In this document: positions 14,890 to 23,900 of the stretch, one piece after another
Layout of the letters: every line of letters starts with the position of its first letter
How positions within the stretch are numbered: the first letter of the stretch is position 1
Assembly: GCA_005217565.1 (NCBI GenBank)
Contig: SJCO01000005.1
Coordinates: 424,844-488,843 of the forward strand
Length of the DNA stretch: 64,000 nucleotides
From: Puteibacter caeruleilacunae
Lineage (GTDB): Bacteria; Bacteroidota; Bacteroidia; Bacteroidales; Prolixibacteraceae
Direction of reading: 5' to 3'
Notes under the pieces: model-generated
The model's database searches: none
Told to the model about the DNA's origin: nothing
Seen by the model: the letters and a program-made list of their open reading frames with translations, nothing else
Position numbers and translations under genes: made by a program

Positions 14890-16377
14890 ATGAGCGATAA
14901 GTTAACACAAGATACGATTAATTCTACTGTTTGGAATGCATGCGATTCGTTTAGAGGAACGCTTGATCCATCTCAATATAAGGACTATATATTAACAATG
15001 CTTTTTGTGAAGTATATCACAGATGTACATAAGGAGAAAAGAGAAGAGTATGAGAAAAAGTATAAAGGTGATAAAACCCGTGTTGAACGAGCGTTGAAGC
15101 ATGAGCGTTTTAAGATGCCTGTTGAGAGTTCGTTCGATTTCCTATACGAAAAGCGTAATGCCGAGAATCTTGGTGAGCTGATTAATATTGCTTTAGAGAA
15201 TATTGAAGATGAAAACAGGGCTAAACTTGATAAGGTATTCCGTAACATTGATTTTAATTCAGAGCCTTTTCTTGGGAGGACTAAAGATCGCAATAGGAGA
15301 TTGAAAAACTTGCTGAAAGATTTTGTGGGATTGGATTTACGACCATCGAATCTTGAAGGTAATGATGTGATCGGTGACTCGTATGAGTATTTGATTAGTA
15401 ATTTTGCGTCGGATGCAGGAAAGAAGGCAGGGGAATTCTATACGCCTTCGCAGGTTTCTACATTGTTGGCAAAATTAGTTGAACCTCAGGAAGAAAATCG
15501 AATTTATGATCCAACATGCGGATCGGGTTCTTTGCTTTTAAAAGCGGCCAAAGAAGTTGGTACACAGAACTTCTCGCTTAGCGGTCAGGAAGTAAATGGT
15601 AGTACCTGGGCATTGGCTCGTATGAATATGTTTTTGCATGGTAGAGACAAAGCTGTTATTGAGTGGGGAGATACATTAAATAACCCGCTTCATAAAGAGA
15701 ACGATAAGTTAAAGAAGTTTGATGTTGTAGTTGCCAATCCTCCGTTTTCACTAGATAAATGGGGCGCAGAGAATGCCTCATCTGATCAATTTGGCCGTTT
15801 TTATAGAGGTGTTCCACCAAAGAGTAAAGGAGATTATGCTTTTATTACCCACATGATTGAATCGCTAAATGAAAATGGTCGTGCTGGAGTGGTTCTTCCT
15901 CATGGTGTTTTATTTAGAGGTAGTTCTGAGGGGAAAATCAGGAAAGCACTTATTGAAGAGAACTTGTTGAAGGCAGTAGTTGGTTTGCCGGCTAACATGT
16001 TTTATGGTACTGGTATTCCTGCATGTATTTTAATATTCGACAAGAATAAAGGTGACAATACTAACGTGTTGTTCATTGATGCTAGTCGTGAGTTTAGCAA
16101 TGGTAAGAATCAGAATGTTCTTAGGGATGAGGACATCAAGAAAATTGTTGCTACATTTAAGGGAGGAAAGTCTATTGATAAGTATGCTTATGTAGCAACA
16201 TTCGATGAGATTAAGGAGAATGATTATAACCTAAACATTCCACGTTATGTGGATACTTTTGAAGAGGAAGAGCCGATTGATATAGCTGCAACGCAGACTA
16301 AGATTGCCAGCATAAAAACAGAGATGGAAAAGGTTGAAGAGGAGATGAAAAAGTATTTAAAGGAATTAGGCTTTTAA
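14890..16377 (+). CDS. hsdM: Type I restriction-modification methyltransferase HsdM
   Basis: N6-adenine methyltransferase subunit, 495 residues. The N-terminal helical domain (MLFVKYITDVHKEKREEY) is followed by the SAM-binding motif at Asp207 (YDPTCGSGSLLLKAA) and the catalytic NPPF motif at 283-286. A helical C-terminal tail contacts HsdS. It heads an operon-like run hsdM-hsdS-AAA-PIN-hsdR-YgjP. The 100-base gap to hsdS contains no gene. Confidence 0.96.
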   Translation: MSDKLTQDTINSTVWNACDSFRGTLDPSQYKDYILTMLFVKYITDVHKEKREEYEKKYKGDKTRVERALKHERFKMPVESSFDFLYEKRNAENLGELINIALENIEDENRAKLDKVFRNIDFNSEPFLGRTKDRNRRLKNLLKDFVGLDLRPSNLEGNDVIGDSYEYLISNFASDAGKKAGEFYTPSQVSTLLAKLVEPQEENRIYDPTCGSGSLLLKAAKEVGTQNFSLSGQEVNGSTWALARMNMFLHGRDKAVIEWGDTLNNPLHKENDKLKKFDVVVANPPFSLDKWGAENASSDQFGRFYRGVPPKSKGDYAFITHMIESLNENGRAGVVLPHGVLFRGSSEGKIRKALIEENLLKAVVGLPANMFYGTGIPACILIFDKNKGDNTNVLFIDASREFSNGKNQNVLRDEDIKKIVATFKGGKSIDKYAYVATFDEIKENDYNLNIPRYVDTFEEEEPIDIAATQTKIASIKTEMEKVEEEMKKYLKELGF

Positions 16378-16477
16378 TTAAAATTCAGTAGCATGCCTTA
16401 TAGAGAGAATATGAAAAATGCAGTTGGATTTTTAATCATTTTAAAATAAACCGGGCTAAAAATAAAGAATAGAAAAC

Positions 16478-17761
16478 ATGAGTAAAATAAACGAAAATAA
16501 ACCCGGATATAAGAATACTAAAGTTGGATGGATTCCGGATGAGTGGGAGGTGAAGATTTTAAATAACATTGGAACTCATGATAAACCTGTCATTAAGGCT
16601 GGACCATTTGGATCAGCATTAAAAAAGGAGTTTTATGTTTCGAAAGGTTATAAGGTCTATGGCCAGGAGCAGGTTATACAAAATGATGCATTTGTTGGGG
16701 ACTATTATATAGATGAAAAGAAATTTAATTCTTTGAAATCCTGTATGGTTACTCCGGGGGATATTTTGTTGAGTTTAGTTGGAACAATCGGGAAAACACT
16801 GATAGTACCAGAATCTGCAGAAGAAGGTATTATTAATCCTAGACTTTTAAGATTATCAATCGATAGAAATAAGTATTCTTCTAATTTTCTTGCTGAATAT
16901 TTAAAGTTTGAAAAGACAAGTCAGTTGCTGGAACGATGGTCGCAGGGAGGGACCATGGGAGTGTTAAATGCAAGCATTTTAAGGGCAATATCTATCCCGC
17001 TTCCTCCTCTCCCAGAGCAACAGAAAATAGCGGAAATCCTATCTACTTGGGATCGCGCTATTGAGAAAAATGAAGCGTTGATAGATCAGCTGAAACTTCG
17101 CAAAAAAGGGTTGATGCAACAATTACTTACAGGAAAGAAAAGGTTGAGAGGCTTTAGTGATGAATGGAAGGAAGTTAAGTTGGGGGATATTTTTAGTGAG
17201 ATTAGAACAAAAAACGATGGGAATCTTCATGAGCCATTGACAATTTCAGCGAGACTTGGTTTTGTTTCCCAAAAGGATAAGTTTGATAGAGTAATCGCAG
17301 GTAGTAGTATTGATAAATATATTCTACTCGAAAAAGGTGATTTTGCTTATAATAAGGGAAATTCGAAGCTTTATGAAATGGGATGTATATATCTGCTTGA
17401 AGAATTCCAATCTGCTATAGTTCCTTTTGTTTATATAAGTTTTAGGAAAAAAATCGAGAACGTTGATAATAACTTTTATAAATATTGGTTTCAAAATCAT
17501 GGATTGGATAGACAATTGAAAGCGATAATTACTTCCGGAGCAAGAGGAGATGGTTTGCTTAATGTAAACAAAAAGGATTTCTTTTCATTAGTAGTTCCAT
17601 GTCCTATGTTAGAAGAGCAAAAGGCCATAGCCAAAGTTCTTACCGCGGCGGATAATGAGATTAAGGAGCAGGAGAAATATCTTAATCAATTGAAAGATCA
17701 GAAGAAAGGATTGATGCAACAATTATTAACCGGACAAAAAAGAGTGAATGTAAATAACTAA
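16478..17761 (+). CDS. hsdS: Type I restriction specificity subunit HsdS
   Basis: A full-length 427-residue subunit with two target-recognition domains (about 15-180 and 230-395). Each is followed by a similar spacer helix: LPPLPEQQKIAEILSTWDRA with KKGLMQQLLTGKKRL, and LEEQKAIAKVLTAADNEI with KKGLMQQLLTGQKRV. The DNA of these two helix ends forms a direct repeat at about 17105 and 17700, the usual recombination points for swapping recognition domains. It sets the recognition sequence for the methylase and HsdR. Confidence 0.95.
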   Translation: MSKINENKPGYKNTKVGWIPDEWEVKILNNIGTHDKPVIKAGPFGSALKKEFYVSKGYKVYGQEQVIQNDAFVGDYYIDEKKFNSLKSCMVTPGDILLSLVGTIGKTLIVPESAEEGIINPRLLRLSIDRNKYSSNFLAEYLKFEKTSQLLERWSQGGTMGVLNASILRAISIPLPPLPEQQKIAEILSTWDRAIEKNEALIDQLKLRKKGLMQQLLTGKKRLRGFSDEWKEVKLGDIFSEIRTKNDGNLHEPLTISARLGFVSQKDKFDRVIAGSSIDKYILLEKGDFAYNKGNSKLYEMGCIYLLEEFQSAIVPFVYISFRKKIENVDNNFYKYWFQNHGLDRQLKAIITSGARGDGLLNVNKKDFFSLVVPCPMLEEQKAIAKVLTAADNEIKEQEKYLNQLKDQKKGLMQQLLTGQKRVNVNN

Positions 17762-17801
17762 TCCCAATGTGCAGTAGTGAGCACTATTTCGATTGGTCTA
17801 A

Positions 17802-19115
17802 ATGTTAAATGCAATGATTGAAAAGTTCAAGATAAAAGACTTTAAAAGCTATAAGGAGGCAGATTTGCATATTTCCCCCTTAAGTATTTTGATTGGAGCT
17901 AACGCATCGGGGAAGAGTAATGTTTTAGAGGCATTACGATTGCTTAACTGGTTGGCACAAGGTCAGAAGCTGTCTGCCTTGCAGTATCAGATTAATGAGG
18001 AAGATCAAATTGTTCGTGGTTTTATAAATCACTTGCCTCGCTTTGATCAGAAAAAGTTTACACTTGGATGCTCTATCAAGGAAGGAAAGAAATCATATCA
18101 TATATCTTTAACAATAGGACTGAGGAATGTAAAAGGAAACTGGGAGTTGCACTTCGAACATGAAGAGTGTAGCAACAGTGAGTGGCTTTATCGTACAAAA
18201 TATCCTTCAGAAAGGGCATTTACTGAGATGAAGGTGGAGTATAATAATTTTAGCAGAGGTGGAAGAAAACCTCAGGTAAATACCACCGATCAGCAGGTTG
18301 CATTTGTTCAATTGTCGCCTGCTAGCTTTGAGGTTAAATATAAAAAGGAGGCTAAAACAATTCTGACTGCGACGCAAGCATTGGAAAAGGCGTTGACAAA
18401 GATTGTATTTCTTGATCCTACTCCAAAGCTTATGCACGGATATAGTTTTAAGTCGGACAAAAAGCTATTGGAGTCGGGAAAGAATATCTCTGCGGTATTG
18501 TATAATTTGATTGAAGAGGATGCTAATAATAAAGCAGAGATACTTCAATTCATTAAAAGTTTGCCAGAACAGCAAATAGAAGATATTAGTTTTATTGATA
18601 CCTCCAGAGGAGAGGTTTTGGTACAGTTACATGAGGCTTTCCTGTCGGCCAATGATAATAAGGTTGACGCAGGATTACTTTCCGATGGAACACTAAGGGC
18701 ACTTGCCATTGTGGCAGCTTTACTTTCTGCCGAAAGTGGTTCGTTGGTTATTATTGAAGAAATTGATAATGGTATTCATCCAAGTAGGGTAAAAGACCTT
18801 ATGGAGCGAATAAATGAATTGGCCAAGCGAAGGGAATTGTCGGTATTAATTACTAGTCACAATCCTACTTTGTTAAATGCTTCTCCTAATGAGACTATTG
18901 ATAACGTGCAGTTTTGCTATCGCGATAAGTATGATGGGTGTAGTAAAATAACACAGTTGCAAGATATTAAAGACTATCCTGAATTAATTGCTCAGGATGA
19001 GTTAGGAAATCTTTTAACTCGAGGCTTGATTGATGAATATGTGAAAGATGAGACCTCAAAAGAAGAGAAAATAAAGAAAAGTTTAGACTGGTTAAAACAA
19101 TTTAGAGATGAGTAA
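17802..19115 (+). CDS. OLD/RecF-like AAA ATPase embedded in the type I locus
   Basis: A 437-residue ATP-binding protein; the real start could be ATG 17814 (MIEKFKIKDFKSY), the usual opening of this family. Walker A GANASGKS at 32-39, signature-like LLSDGTLRALAIVAALL, Walker B LVIIEEIDNGIHPSRV and switch His in LITSHNPTLLNA. It overlaps the following PIN gene by 8 bases, so the two are coupled and probably form an ATPase-nuclease effector, by analogy with ATPase/nuclease pairs such as Septu. It is not a subunit of the restriction enzyme itself. Confidence 0.85.
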   Translation: MLNAMIEKFKIKDFKSYKEADLHISPLSILIGANASGKSNVLEALRLLNWLAQGQKLSALQYQINEEDQIVRGFINHLPRFDQKKFTLGCSIKEGKKSYHISLTIGLRNVKGNWELHFEHEECSNSEWLYRTKYPSERAFTEMKVEYNNFSRGGRKPQVNTTDQQVAFVQLSPASFEVKYKKEAKTILTATQALEKALTKIVFLDPTPKLMHGYSFKSDKKLLESGKNISAVLYNLIEEDANNKAEILQFIKSLPEQQIEDISFIDTSRGEVLVQLHEAFLSANDNKVDAGLLSDGTLRALAIVAALLSAESGSLVIIEEIDNGIHPSRVKDLMERINELAKRRELSVLITSHNPTLLNASPNETIDNVQFCYRDKYDGCSKITQLQDIKDYPELIAQDELGNLLTRGLIDEYVKDETSKEEKIKKSLDWLKQFRDE

Positions 19116-19557
19116 TAAGGTATGGATTGTAGATACTTCGGTACTTTGTAATATCCTATCTGTACCGCATAAGAATCAGAATAAGGAACAAGTGATAGCT
19201 GATTTTAGAGAGCGTATTCAAAATGATGATAGCTTTCTTTTACCATATACAGTTATCGTGGAGACTGGCAATCATATAGGCCAGGCAAATGGTGATAGGT
19301 ATGCATTAGCAGAGAGGTTTGTATCACTTGTAGATCAAAGTATTGATGGCAATGCTCCGTGGAAAACGATGAAGGTGCCAAGCAAAGAGAAAGTTAAAGA
19401 ATGGATTGTTGGTTTTCCTGATAATGCAGCAAGAACAAAAGGCTATGGTGATCATTCTATTATAAAAGAATGGCAGGAGTATAGCGATACTCACAAGGGC
19501 TTGTCTGTAAGTATTTGGACACTTGATAGTGATTTAGTAGGGTATAACTCAAACTAA
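19108..19557 (+). CDS. PIN-like nuclease partner of the AAA ATPase
   Basis: A 149-residue PIN-type ribonuclease-like protein with the four expected acidic positions: VWIVDTSVL near residue 9, VIVETGNHI near 48, GYGDHSIIKEW near 113-115 and WTLDSDL near 139-141. PIN domains cleave RNA (or nick nucleic acids) with metal ions. The 8-base overlap with the ATPase gene indicates a joint product. There is no small antitoxin of the VapB type beside it, so it is probably held in check by the ATPase. Inferred antiviral effector. Confidence 0.78.
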   Translation: MSNKVWIVDTSVLCNILSVPHKNQNKEQVIADFRERIQNDDSFLLPYTVIVETGNHIGQANGDRYALAERFVSLVDQSIDGNAPWKTMKVPSKEKVKEWIVGFPDNAARTKGYGDHSIIKEWQEYSDTHKGLSVSIWTLDSDLVGYNSN

Positions 19558-19568
19558 AATTTCAGCAC

Positions 19569-22500
19569 ATGGCTCCATCATTTAAAGAAGATCATATTTC
19601 CCAAATTCCAGCTCTTCAGCTGCTCATCAATATGGGATATCAATATGTTTCTCCTGCCAAAGCAAAGACTTGGCGAAAAGAGAAAAATACGATTGTCTTG
19701 TTTGAGGATATCCTATTTAATCAGCTAAAACAGATTAATAGTTTTACCAGAAAAGGTAGGCAATATAAATTTTCAGACGCCAATATTCAAGCAGCAATTC
19801 TAGCTATTAAGGAGTTGCCATTGCACGAGGGGGTGATGCAGGCTAATATTGCTCTATACGATTTGATTACCCTTGGTAAGTCGTTCGAGCAGAGTGTAGA
19901 AGGAGATAAAAAAAGCCACACACTGCAGTACATCGATTGGAAAACTCCTGAGAATAATGTCTTTCATGTGACGGAAGAGTTTTCGGTTATGCGCGATGGT
20001 AGATCAGATACTTATCGCCCGGATATTGTGCTGTTCGTAAATGGAATACCTACTTGTATCATTGAGTGTAAGTCGCCCGCAGTGAGAAGTACAAAATCGC
20101 CTGTGGAACTGGCAATAGAACAGCATACCAGGAACTTTGCAATTGATGGTATTCGTTCGTTGTATGTTTATTCAAATTTGTTGTTGAGTATTGCTACCAA
20201 CGATGGGAGTTATGCCACCACAGGTACCAGTAAAGAGTTTTGGGCTAAATGGAAGGAGTTGTTTCGTTCTAAGGATGCTGAAAGAACTTATCACGACAAA
20301 CTCAAAGTGTTAAAAAATAGACCTTTATCAGATGGGCAAAAGGATGAACTGTTTGCCGATCGTTTTAAATATATAAGGGCTGATTTTGATGCAATTGATT
20401 TAGATTCACAATCGCGCACAGTTACGAAGCAGGATGAATTAATTTATAGTCTGTGTCAACCAGACAGGATGCTCGACTTGATCAGGAATTTTACCGTTTA
20501 TGATGATGGTACAAAAAAGGTTGCCCGGTATCAGCAATATTTTGCTGTGAATGAAACCATGAGTAGGGTAAGCAGACTAGATGATACAGGACGGAGAAAA
20601 GGTGGTGTAATATGGCATACTCAGGGGAGTGGTAAATCGCTTACCATGGTGATGTTGGCCCAAATGTTGGCTACTAGTCCTCACATTTCTAATCCTAAGA
20701 TATTGCTGGTTACCGATAGAATTGATTTGGATGATCAAATATCGGATACTTTTAAAAAGTGCCAGAAGGAGGTGAAGCAAGCCAAGACTGGTGCTCACCT
20801 GGCGCAATTGATTAAAGCAAATGATGATGCTGTTATTACTACTATCATAAATAAGTTTGAGGCGGCTGTAAAGCAGTGTAAAAATCCATTTACTTCGGCT
20901 GATATCTTTGTATTGATTGATGAAGGACACCGAACTCAGTATGGCAACTTTAGTGTTAGTATGCAACGGGTGTTTCCTAATGCTTGTTTTATTGCTTTCA
21001 CTGGTACTCCTCTGATGAAGAAAGAAAAGAGTACTGCGAAAAAGTTTGGGGGCTACATTGGGAAGGCTTACACTGTTACTGATGCTGTTGATGATGGGGC
21101 TGTTGTTCCACTTCTTTACGAGGGGCGCCATAATTTGATGACCTTGAACGAGAAACCTTTGAATGATTACTTTGACAGAGTTTCAGAACCCCTTGGGCCA
21201 TATCAAAAAGCTTCGCTGAAAAGAAAGTTTAACTCGGTCAATGAATTAAATAAAGCCGATCAGATTGTTTATGCAAGGGCATGGGATATCAGTGAACATT
21301 ATACTGATTTCTTTCAAACGCATAACGATGTTTATAAGCCGAAAGCGCAGTTGGTTGCTCCTTCAATTAAAACGGCTTTGTTGTATAAGGAGTATTTAAA
21401 TAGAATTGGGAAGGTTACTTCGGAAGTTATTGTTACTCGCTCTGATCAGAGAGAGGGTACTGAAGATTCGTATTATAATACCAACGAGGAAAAGCAACGC
21501 GAGGATGCATACTTTGATGCAATGGAGGACAAGTATGGTAACCTTAAGGTTTTTGAAAAGAGTATTATTAATCAGTTTAAGAAGAGGGATCATCCTGAAA
21601 TATTAATCGTAGTAGCGAAGTTGTTAACGGGATTTGATGCGCCAAATAATACTGTACTATATCTTACTCGTGGTTTAAAGGAACATACATTATTGCAGGC
21701 TGTAGCGAGGGTGAATCGCGTGTTTCCGGGAAAGGATTATGGGTATATTATCGATTACTATGGGAATTTAAAGAATCTTGATGATGCATTAGATACCTAT
21801 TCATGTCTTGAAAACTTCGATAAGGATGACTTAGAGGGTACGCTGACTAATATCAATGAGGAGATAAAGAAGTTGCCTCAGGCATATTCTGATCTTTGGG
21901 ATATGTTTAGATCATTTAAAGGGAAACCTGTTGAAGCTGCGGCTTATGAGGAACTTTTGAGTCCAGAGGATGTAAGATTTAAATTCTATGAGCGCTTATC
22001 TGTGTTTGCACGGTTACTTAAGATTGCGTTGTCGTCGGTTGATTTCATCAATAATACTAGCGAAGATGAGGTTAAAGAATATAAGCATGACGCTAAGTTT
22101 TTCTTGAAACTGAGGATTGATGTTAAGCGAAGATATAACGATGATATTGACTATAAGGAGTATGAGCCGCAGATTCAAAAGCTGATTGATCAGCATATAT
22201 CAACTAATGGTGAGATATTACAGATAACTGATCTAGTAGATATCTTTAATAAGGAACAAAGAGACGCTGAAGTAGAAAAGATTAAAGGGAAAGCTGCTCA
22301 GGCGGATCATATTTCAAGCCGAACAATTAGGGCGATCAATGTGAAGATGGATGATGATCCGATATACTATACAAAGTTTGCTGAGCTAATACGACAAACT
22401 ATTGAGGCATATCATCAGCATCGAATTGATGAAGCTGAATATTTGAAAAGGGCCAAGATGCATGAAGAGGATTTTCTATCAGGGAAAAGAGATGATGCAC

Positions 22501-22823
22501 CGAAGGAACTGGAGAATAATGAAGCTGCATTAGCTTATTATAATTATAGCAAGGTGGGTTTTACACAGACTGAGCTTTTAATGACTCCTTTCCATATTGA
22601 AATAGCACAGGAGATTGATAAAGTCACCAAAAACAACATATATCTTAATGGTAAAATGATTGTTGATTGGCATAGAGATCCTGATATTGCAGGTAAGACT
22701 ACAATTGAATTAGAAGATATTATTTATGAGATCTTGGAAAAATATGATATTGAGCCTGACTGGGATACGATTGAGGAGCTGATTGAAAATTGTCTGAAAA
22801 TTACAGCGCGAAAGAATAGGTAG
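19569..22823 (+). CDS. hsdR: Type I restriction enzyme subunit HsdR
   Basis: A 1084-residue translocase-nuclease. The N-terminal PD-(D/E)XK nuclease has Asp152 (RPDIVLFVNG) and Glu166-x-Lys168 (IIECKSPA). The SF2 helicase motor follows with the P-loop at about 352-358 (HTQGSGKSLTMVML), DEGHRTQYG (DEAD-box), FTGTPL (motif III) and QAVARVNRVFPGK (motif VI). The C-terminal ~300 residues are the helical part that binds the methylase complex. It starts 11 bases after the PIN gene. Confidence 0.95.
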   Translation: MAPSFKEDHISQIPALQLLINMGYQYVSPAKAKTWRKEKNTIVLFEDILFNQLKQINSFTRKGRQYKFSDANIQAAILAIKELPLHEGVMQANIALYDLITLGKSFEQSVEGDKKSHTLQYIDWKTPENNVFHVTEEFSVMRDGRSDTYRPDIVLFVNGIPTCIIECKSPAVRSTKSPVELAIEQHTRNFAIDGIRSLYVYSNLLLSIATNDGSYATTGTSKEFWAKWKELFRSKDAERTYHDKLKVLKNRPLSDGQKDELFADRFKYIRADFDAIDLDSQSRTVTKQDELIYSLCQPDRMLDLIRNFTVYDDGTKKVARYQQYFAVNETMSRVSRLDDTGRRKGGVIWHTQGSGKSLTMVMLAQMLATSPHISNPKILLVTDRIDLDDQISDTFKKCQKEVKQAKTGAHLAQLIKANDDAVITTIINKFEAAVKQCKNPFTSADIFVLIDEGHRTQYGNFSVSMQRVFPNACFIAFTGTPLMKKEKSTAKKFGGYIGKAYTVTDAVDDGAVVPLLYEGRHNLMTLNEKPLNDYFDRVSEPLGPYQKASLKRKFNSVNELNKADQIVYARAWDISEHYTDFFQTHNDVYKPKAQLVAPSIKTALLYKEYLNRIGKVTSEVIVTRSDQREGTEDSYYNTNEEKQREDAYFDAMEDKYGNLKVFEKSIINQFKKRDHPEILIVVAKLLTGFDAPNNTVLYLTRGLKEHTLLQAVARVNRVFPGKDYGYIIDYYGNLKNLDDALDTYSCLENFDKDDLEGTLTNINEEIKKLPQAYSDLWDMFRSFKGKPVEAAAYEELLSPEDVRFKFYERLSVFARLLKIALSSVDFINNTSEDEVKEYKHDAKFFLKLRIDVKRRYNDDIDYKEYEPQIQKLIDQHISTNGEILQITDLVDIFNKEQRDAEVEKIKGKAAQADHISSRTIRAINVKMDDDPIYYTKFAELIRQTIEAYHQHRIDEAEYLKRAKMHEEDFLSGKRDDAPKELENNEAALAYYNYSKVGFTQTELLMTPFHIEIAQEIDKVTKNNIYLNGKMIVDWHRDPDIAGKTTIELEDIIYEILEKYDIEPDWDTIEELIENCLKITARKNR

Positions 22824-22824
22824 T

Positions 22825-23532
22825 ATGTCTGATTATTTCATTCAATATGGTAACACGAGAATTTCTTATTCCTTGACGTTTGCTGATAGAAAAACGTTAG
22901 GAATAAGGGTATATCCAGATAAGTCGGTTCATGTAATTGCTCCGGTAGATACTCCTCAGGAAATTATTAGCAACAAGGTGCATAGTAAGGCTGCTTGGAT
23001 TGTGAAGCAACAAGATTTTTTCCTTGCTTTTCATCCCTTTACACCACCGCGTAGGTTTGTTAGTGGAGAGACGCATCGATATCTTGGAAAGCAATATCGT
23101 TTAAAGCTTATAGATGCCAAGTATGAAGGTGTGAAGCTGCATGGAGGTAATATTGTTGTATACATAAAAGATCGTTCAGATAAGGCCAGGATTGAGAAGC
23201 TAATGAAGGCTTGGTATAGATCAAAGGCTGACATTCATCTAAAGCGACTATTTGAAGAGAATCTGTCGTGGGTAAAAGGCTTGCATGTTGGAACACCTAC
23301 TTTAAAACTCAGGTGGATGAATAAGCGATGGGGGAGCTGTAATAAGTCAGGAGCAATTCAATTAAACCTCGAGCTAATCAAGGCTTCAAAAAAATGCATT
23401 GAATATGTCATCATCCATGAGTTGTGCCACTTGGTACACCTCAATCACAGTACTGCCTTTTACGATCTCCTGGATAAGTATTCTCCCGACTGGAGAAGGA
23501 TCAAGGATGAACTGGAGAAGATGATGGTGTAA
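22825..23532 (+). CDS. YgjP-like metallopeptidase (DUF45/M48-like)
   Basis: A 235-residue member of the YgjP family. The HELCHLVHLNHS motif (HExxH plus downstream His) and RWMNKRWGSCNKSGAIQLN are the two family signatures. It starts two bases after hsdR's stop and is often encoded with type I restriction genes; what it does for them is not established. Tryptophan-rich opening VRINA-type features are absent. Probably a soluble zinc protease. Confidence 0.85.
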   Translation: MSDYFIQYGNTRISYSLTFADRKTLGIRVYPDKSVHVIAPVDTPQEIISNKVHSKAAWIVKQQDFFLAFHPFTPPRRFVSGETHRYLGKQYRLKLIDAKYEGVKLHGGNIVVYIKDRSDKARIEKLMKAWYRSKADIHLKRLFEENLSWVKGLHVGTPTLKLRWMNKRWGSCNKSGAIQLNLELIKASKKCIEYVIIHELCHLVHLNHSTAFYDLLDKYSPDWRRIKDELEKMMV

Positions 23533-23900
23533 GGGAGAAAGGCTGTTGGGCCGAGCTAGCTTAGGTTGAAGGTCAATTGTAGAACTTCCAAGTAAGATTT
23601 ATGTACGTGTAAGCAATCAAGAGAAAGTTAGGTGATTTCTGGTCTGCTATTTTTTTGAGATATCTCTCACTTGATACCCATTTAAGATATAATTTTTTTA
23701 TTTTTGGTATAGCCTAGCTAAATGGATTGATTGTTCAGGAATGGAAATAGTAAATCTTATCGCATCCGTTGTTTTAGTTTATGAATGACTTTGGTTGCAG
23801 TTATTTCAATTAGCATGCTATCATAGTTGTTGCTGGATAATATTGTAGCAAGGATGATCCAGTTTAGGTGTCAATGGAGAGATAAGATTGCCAATAATAT
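23533..23900. other. Intergenic region
   Basis: No gene, repeat or clear terminator seen. It separates the type I locus from the next operon and should contain the promoter of the NTPase gene, but I see no good TTTG/TAnnTTTG pair. Confidence 0.4.

Noticed and set aside
20577..21131. 184-residue minus-strand open frame
   Set aside because: Antisense to the helicase motor of hsdR.
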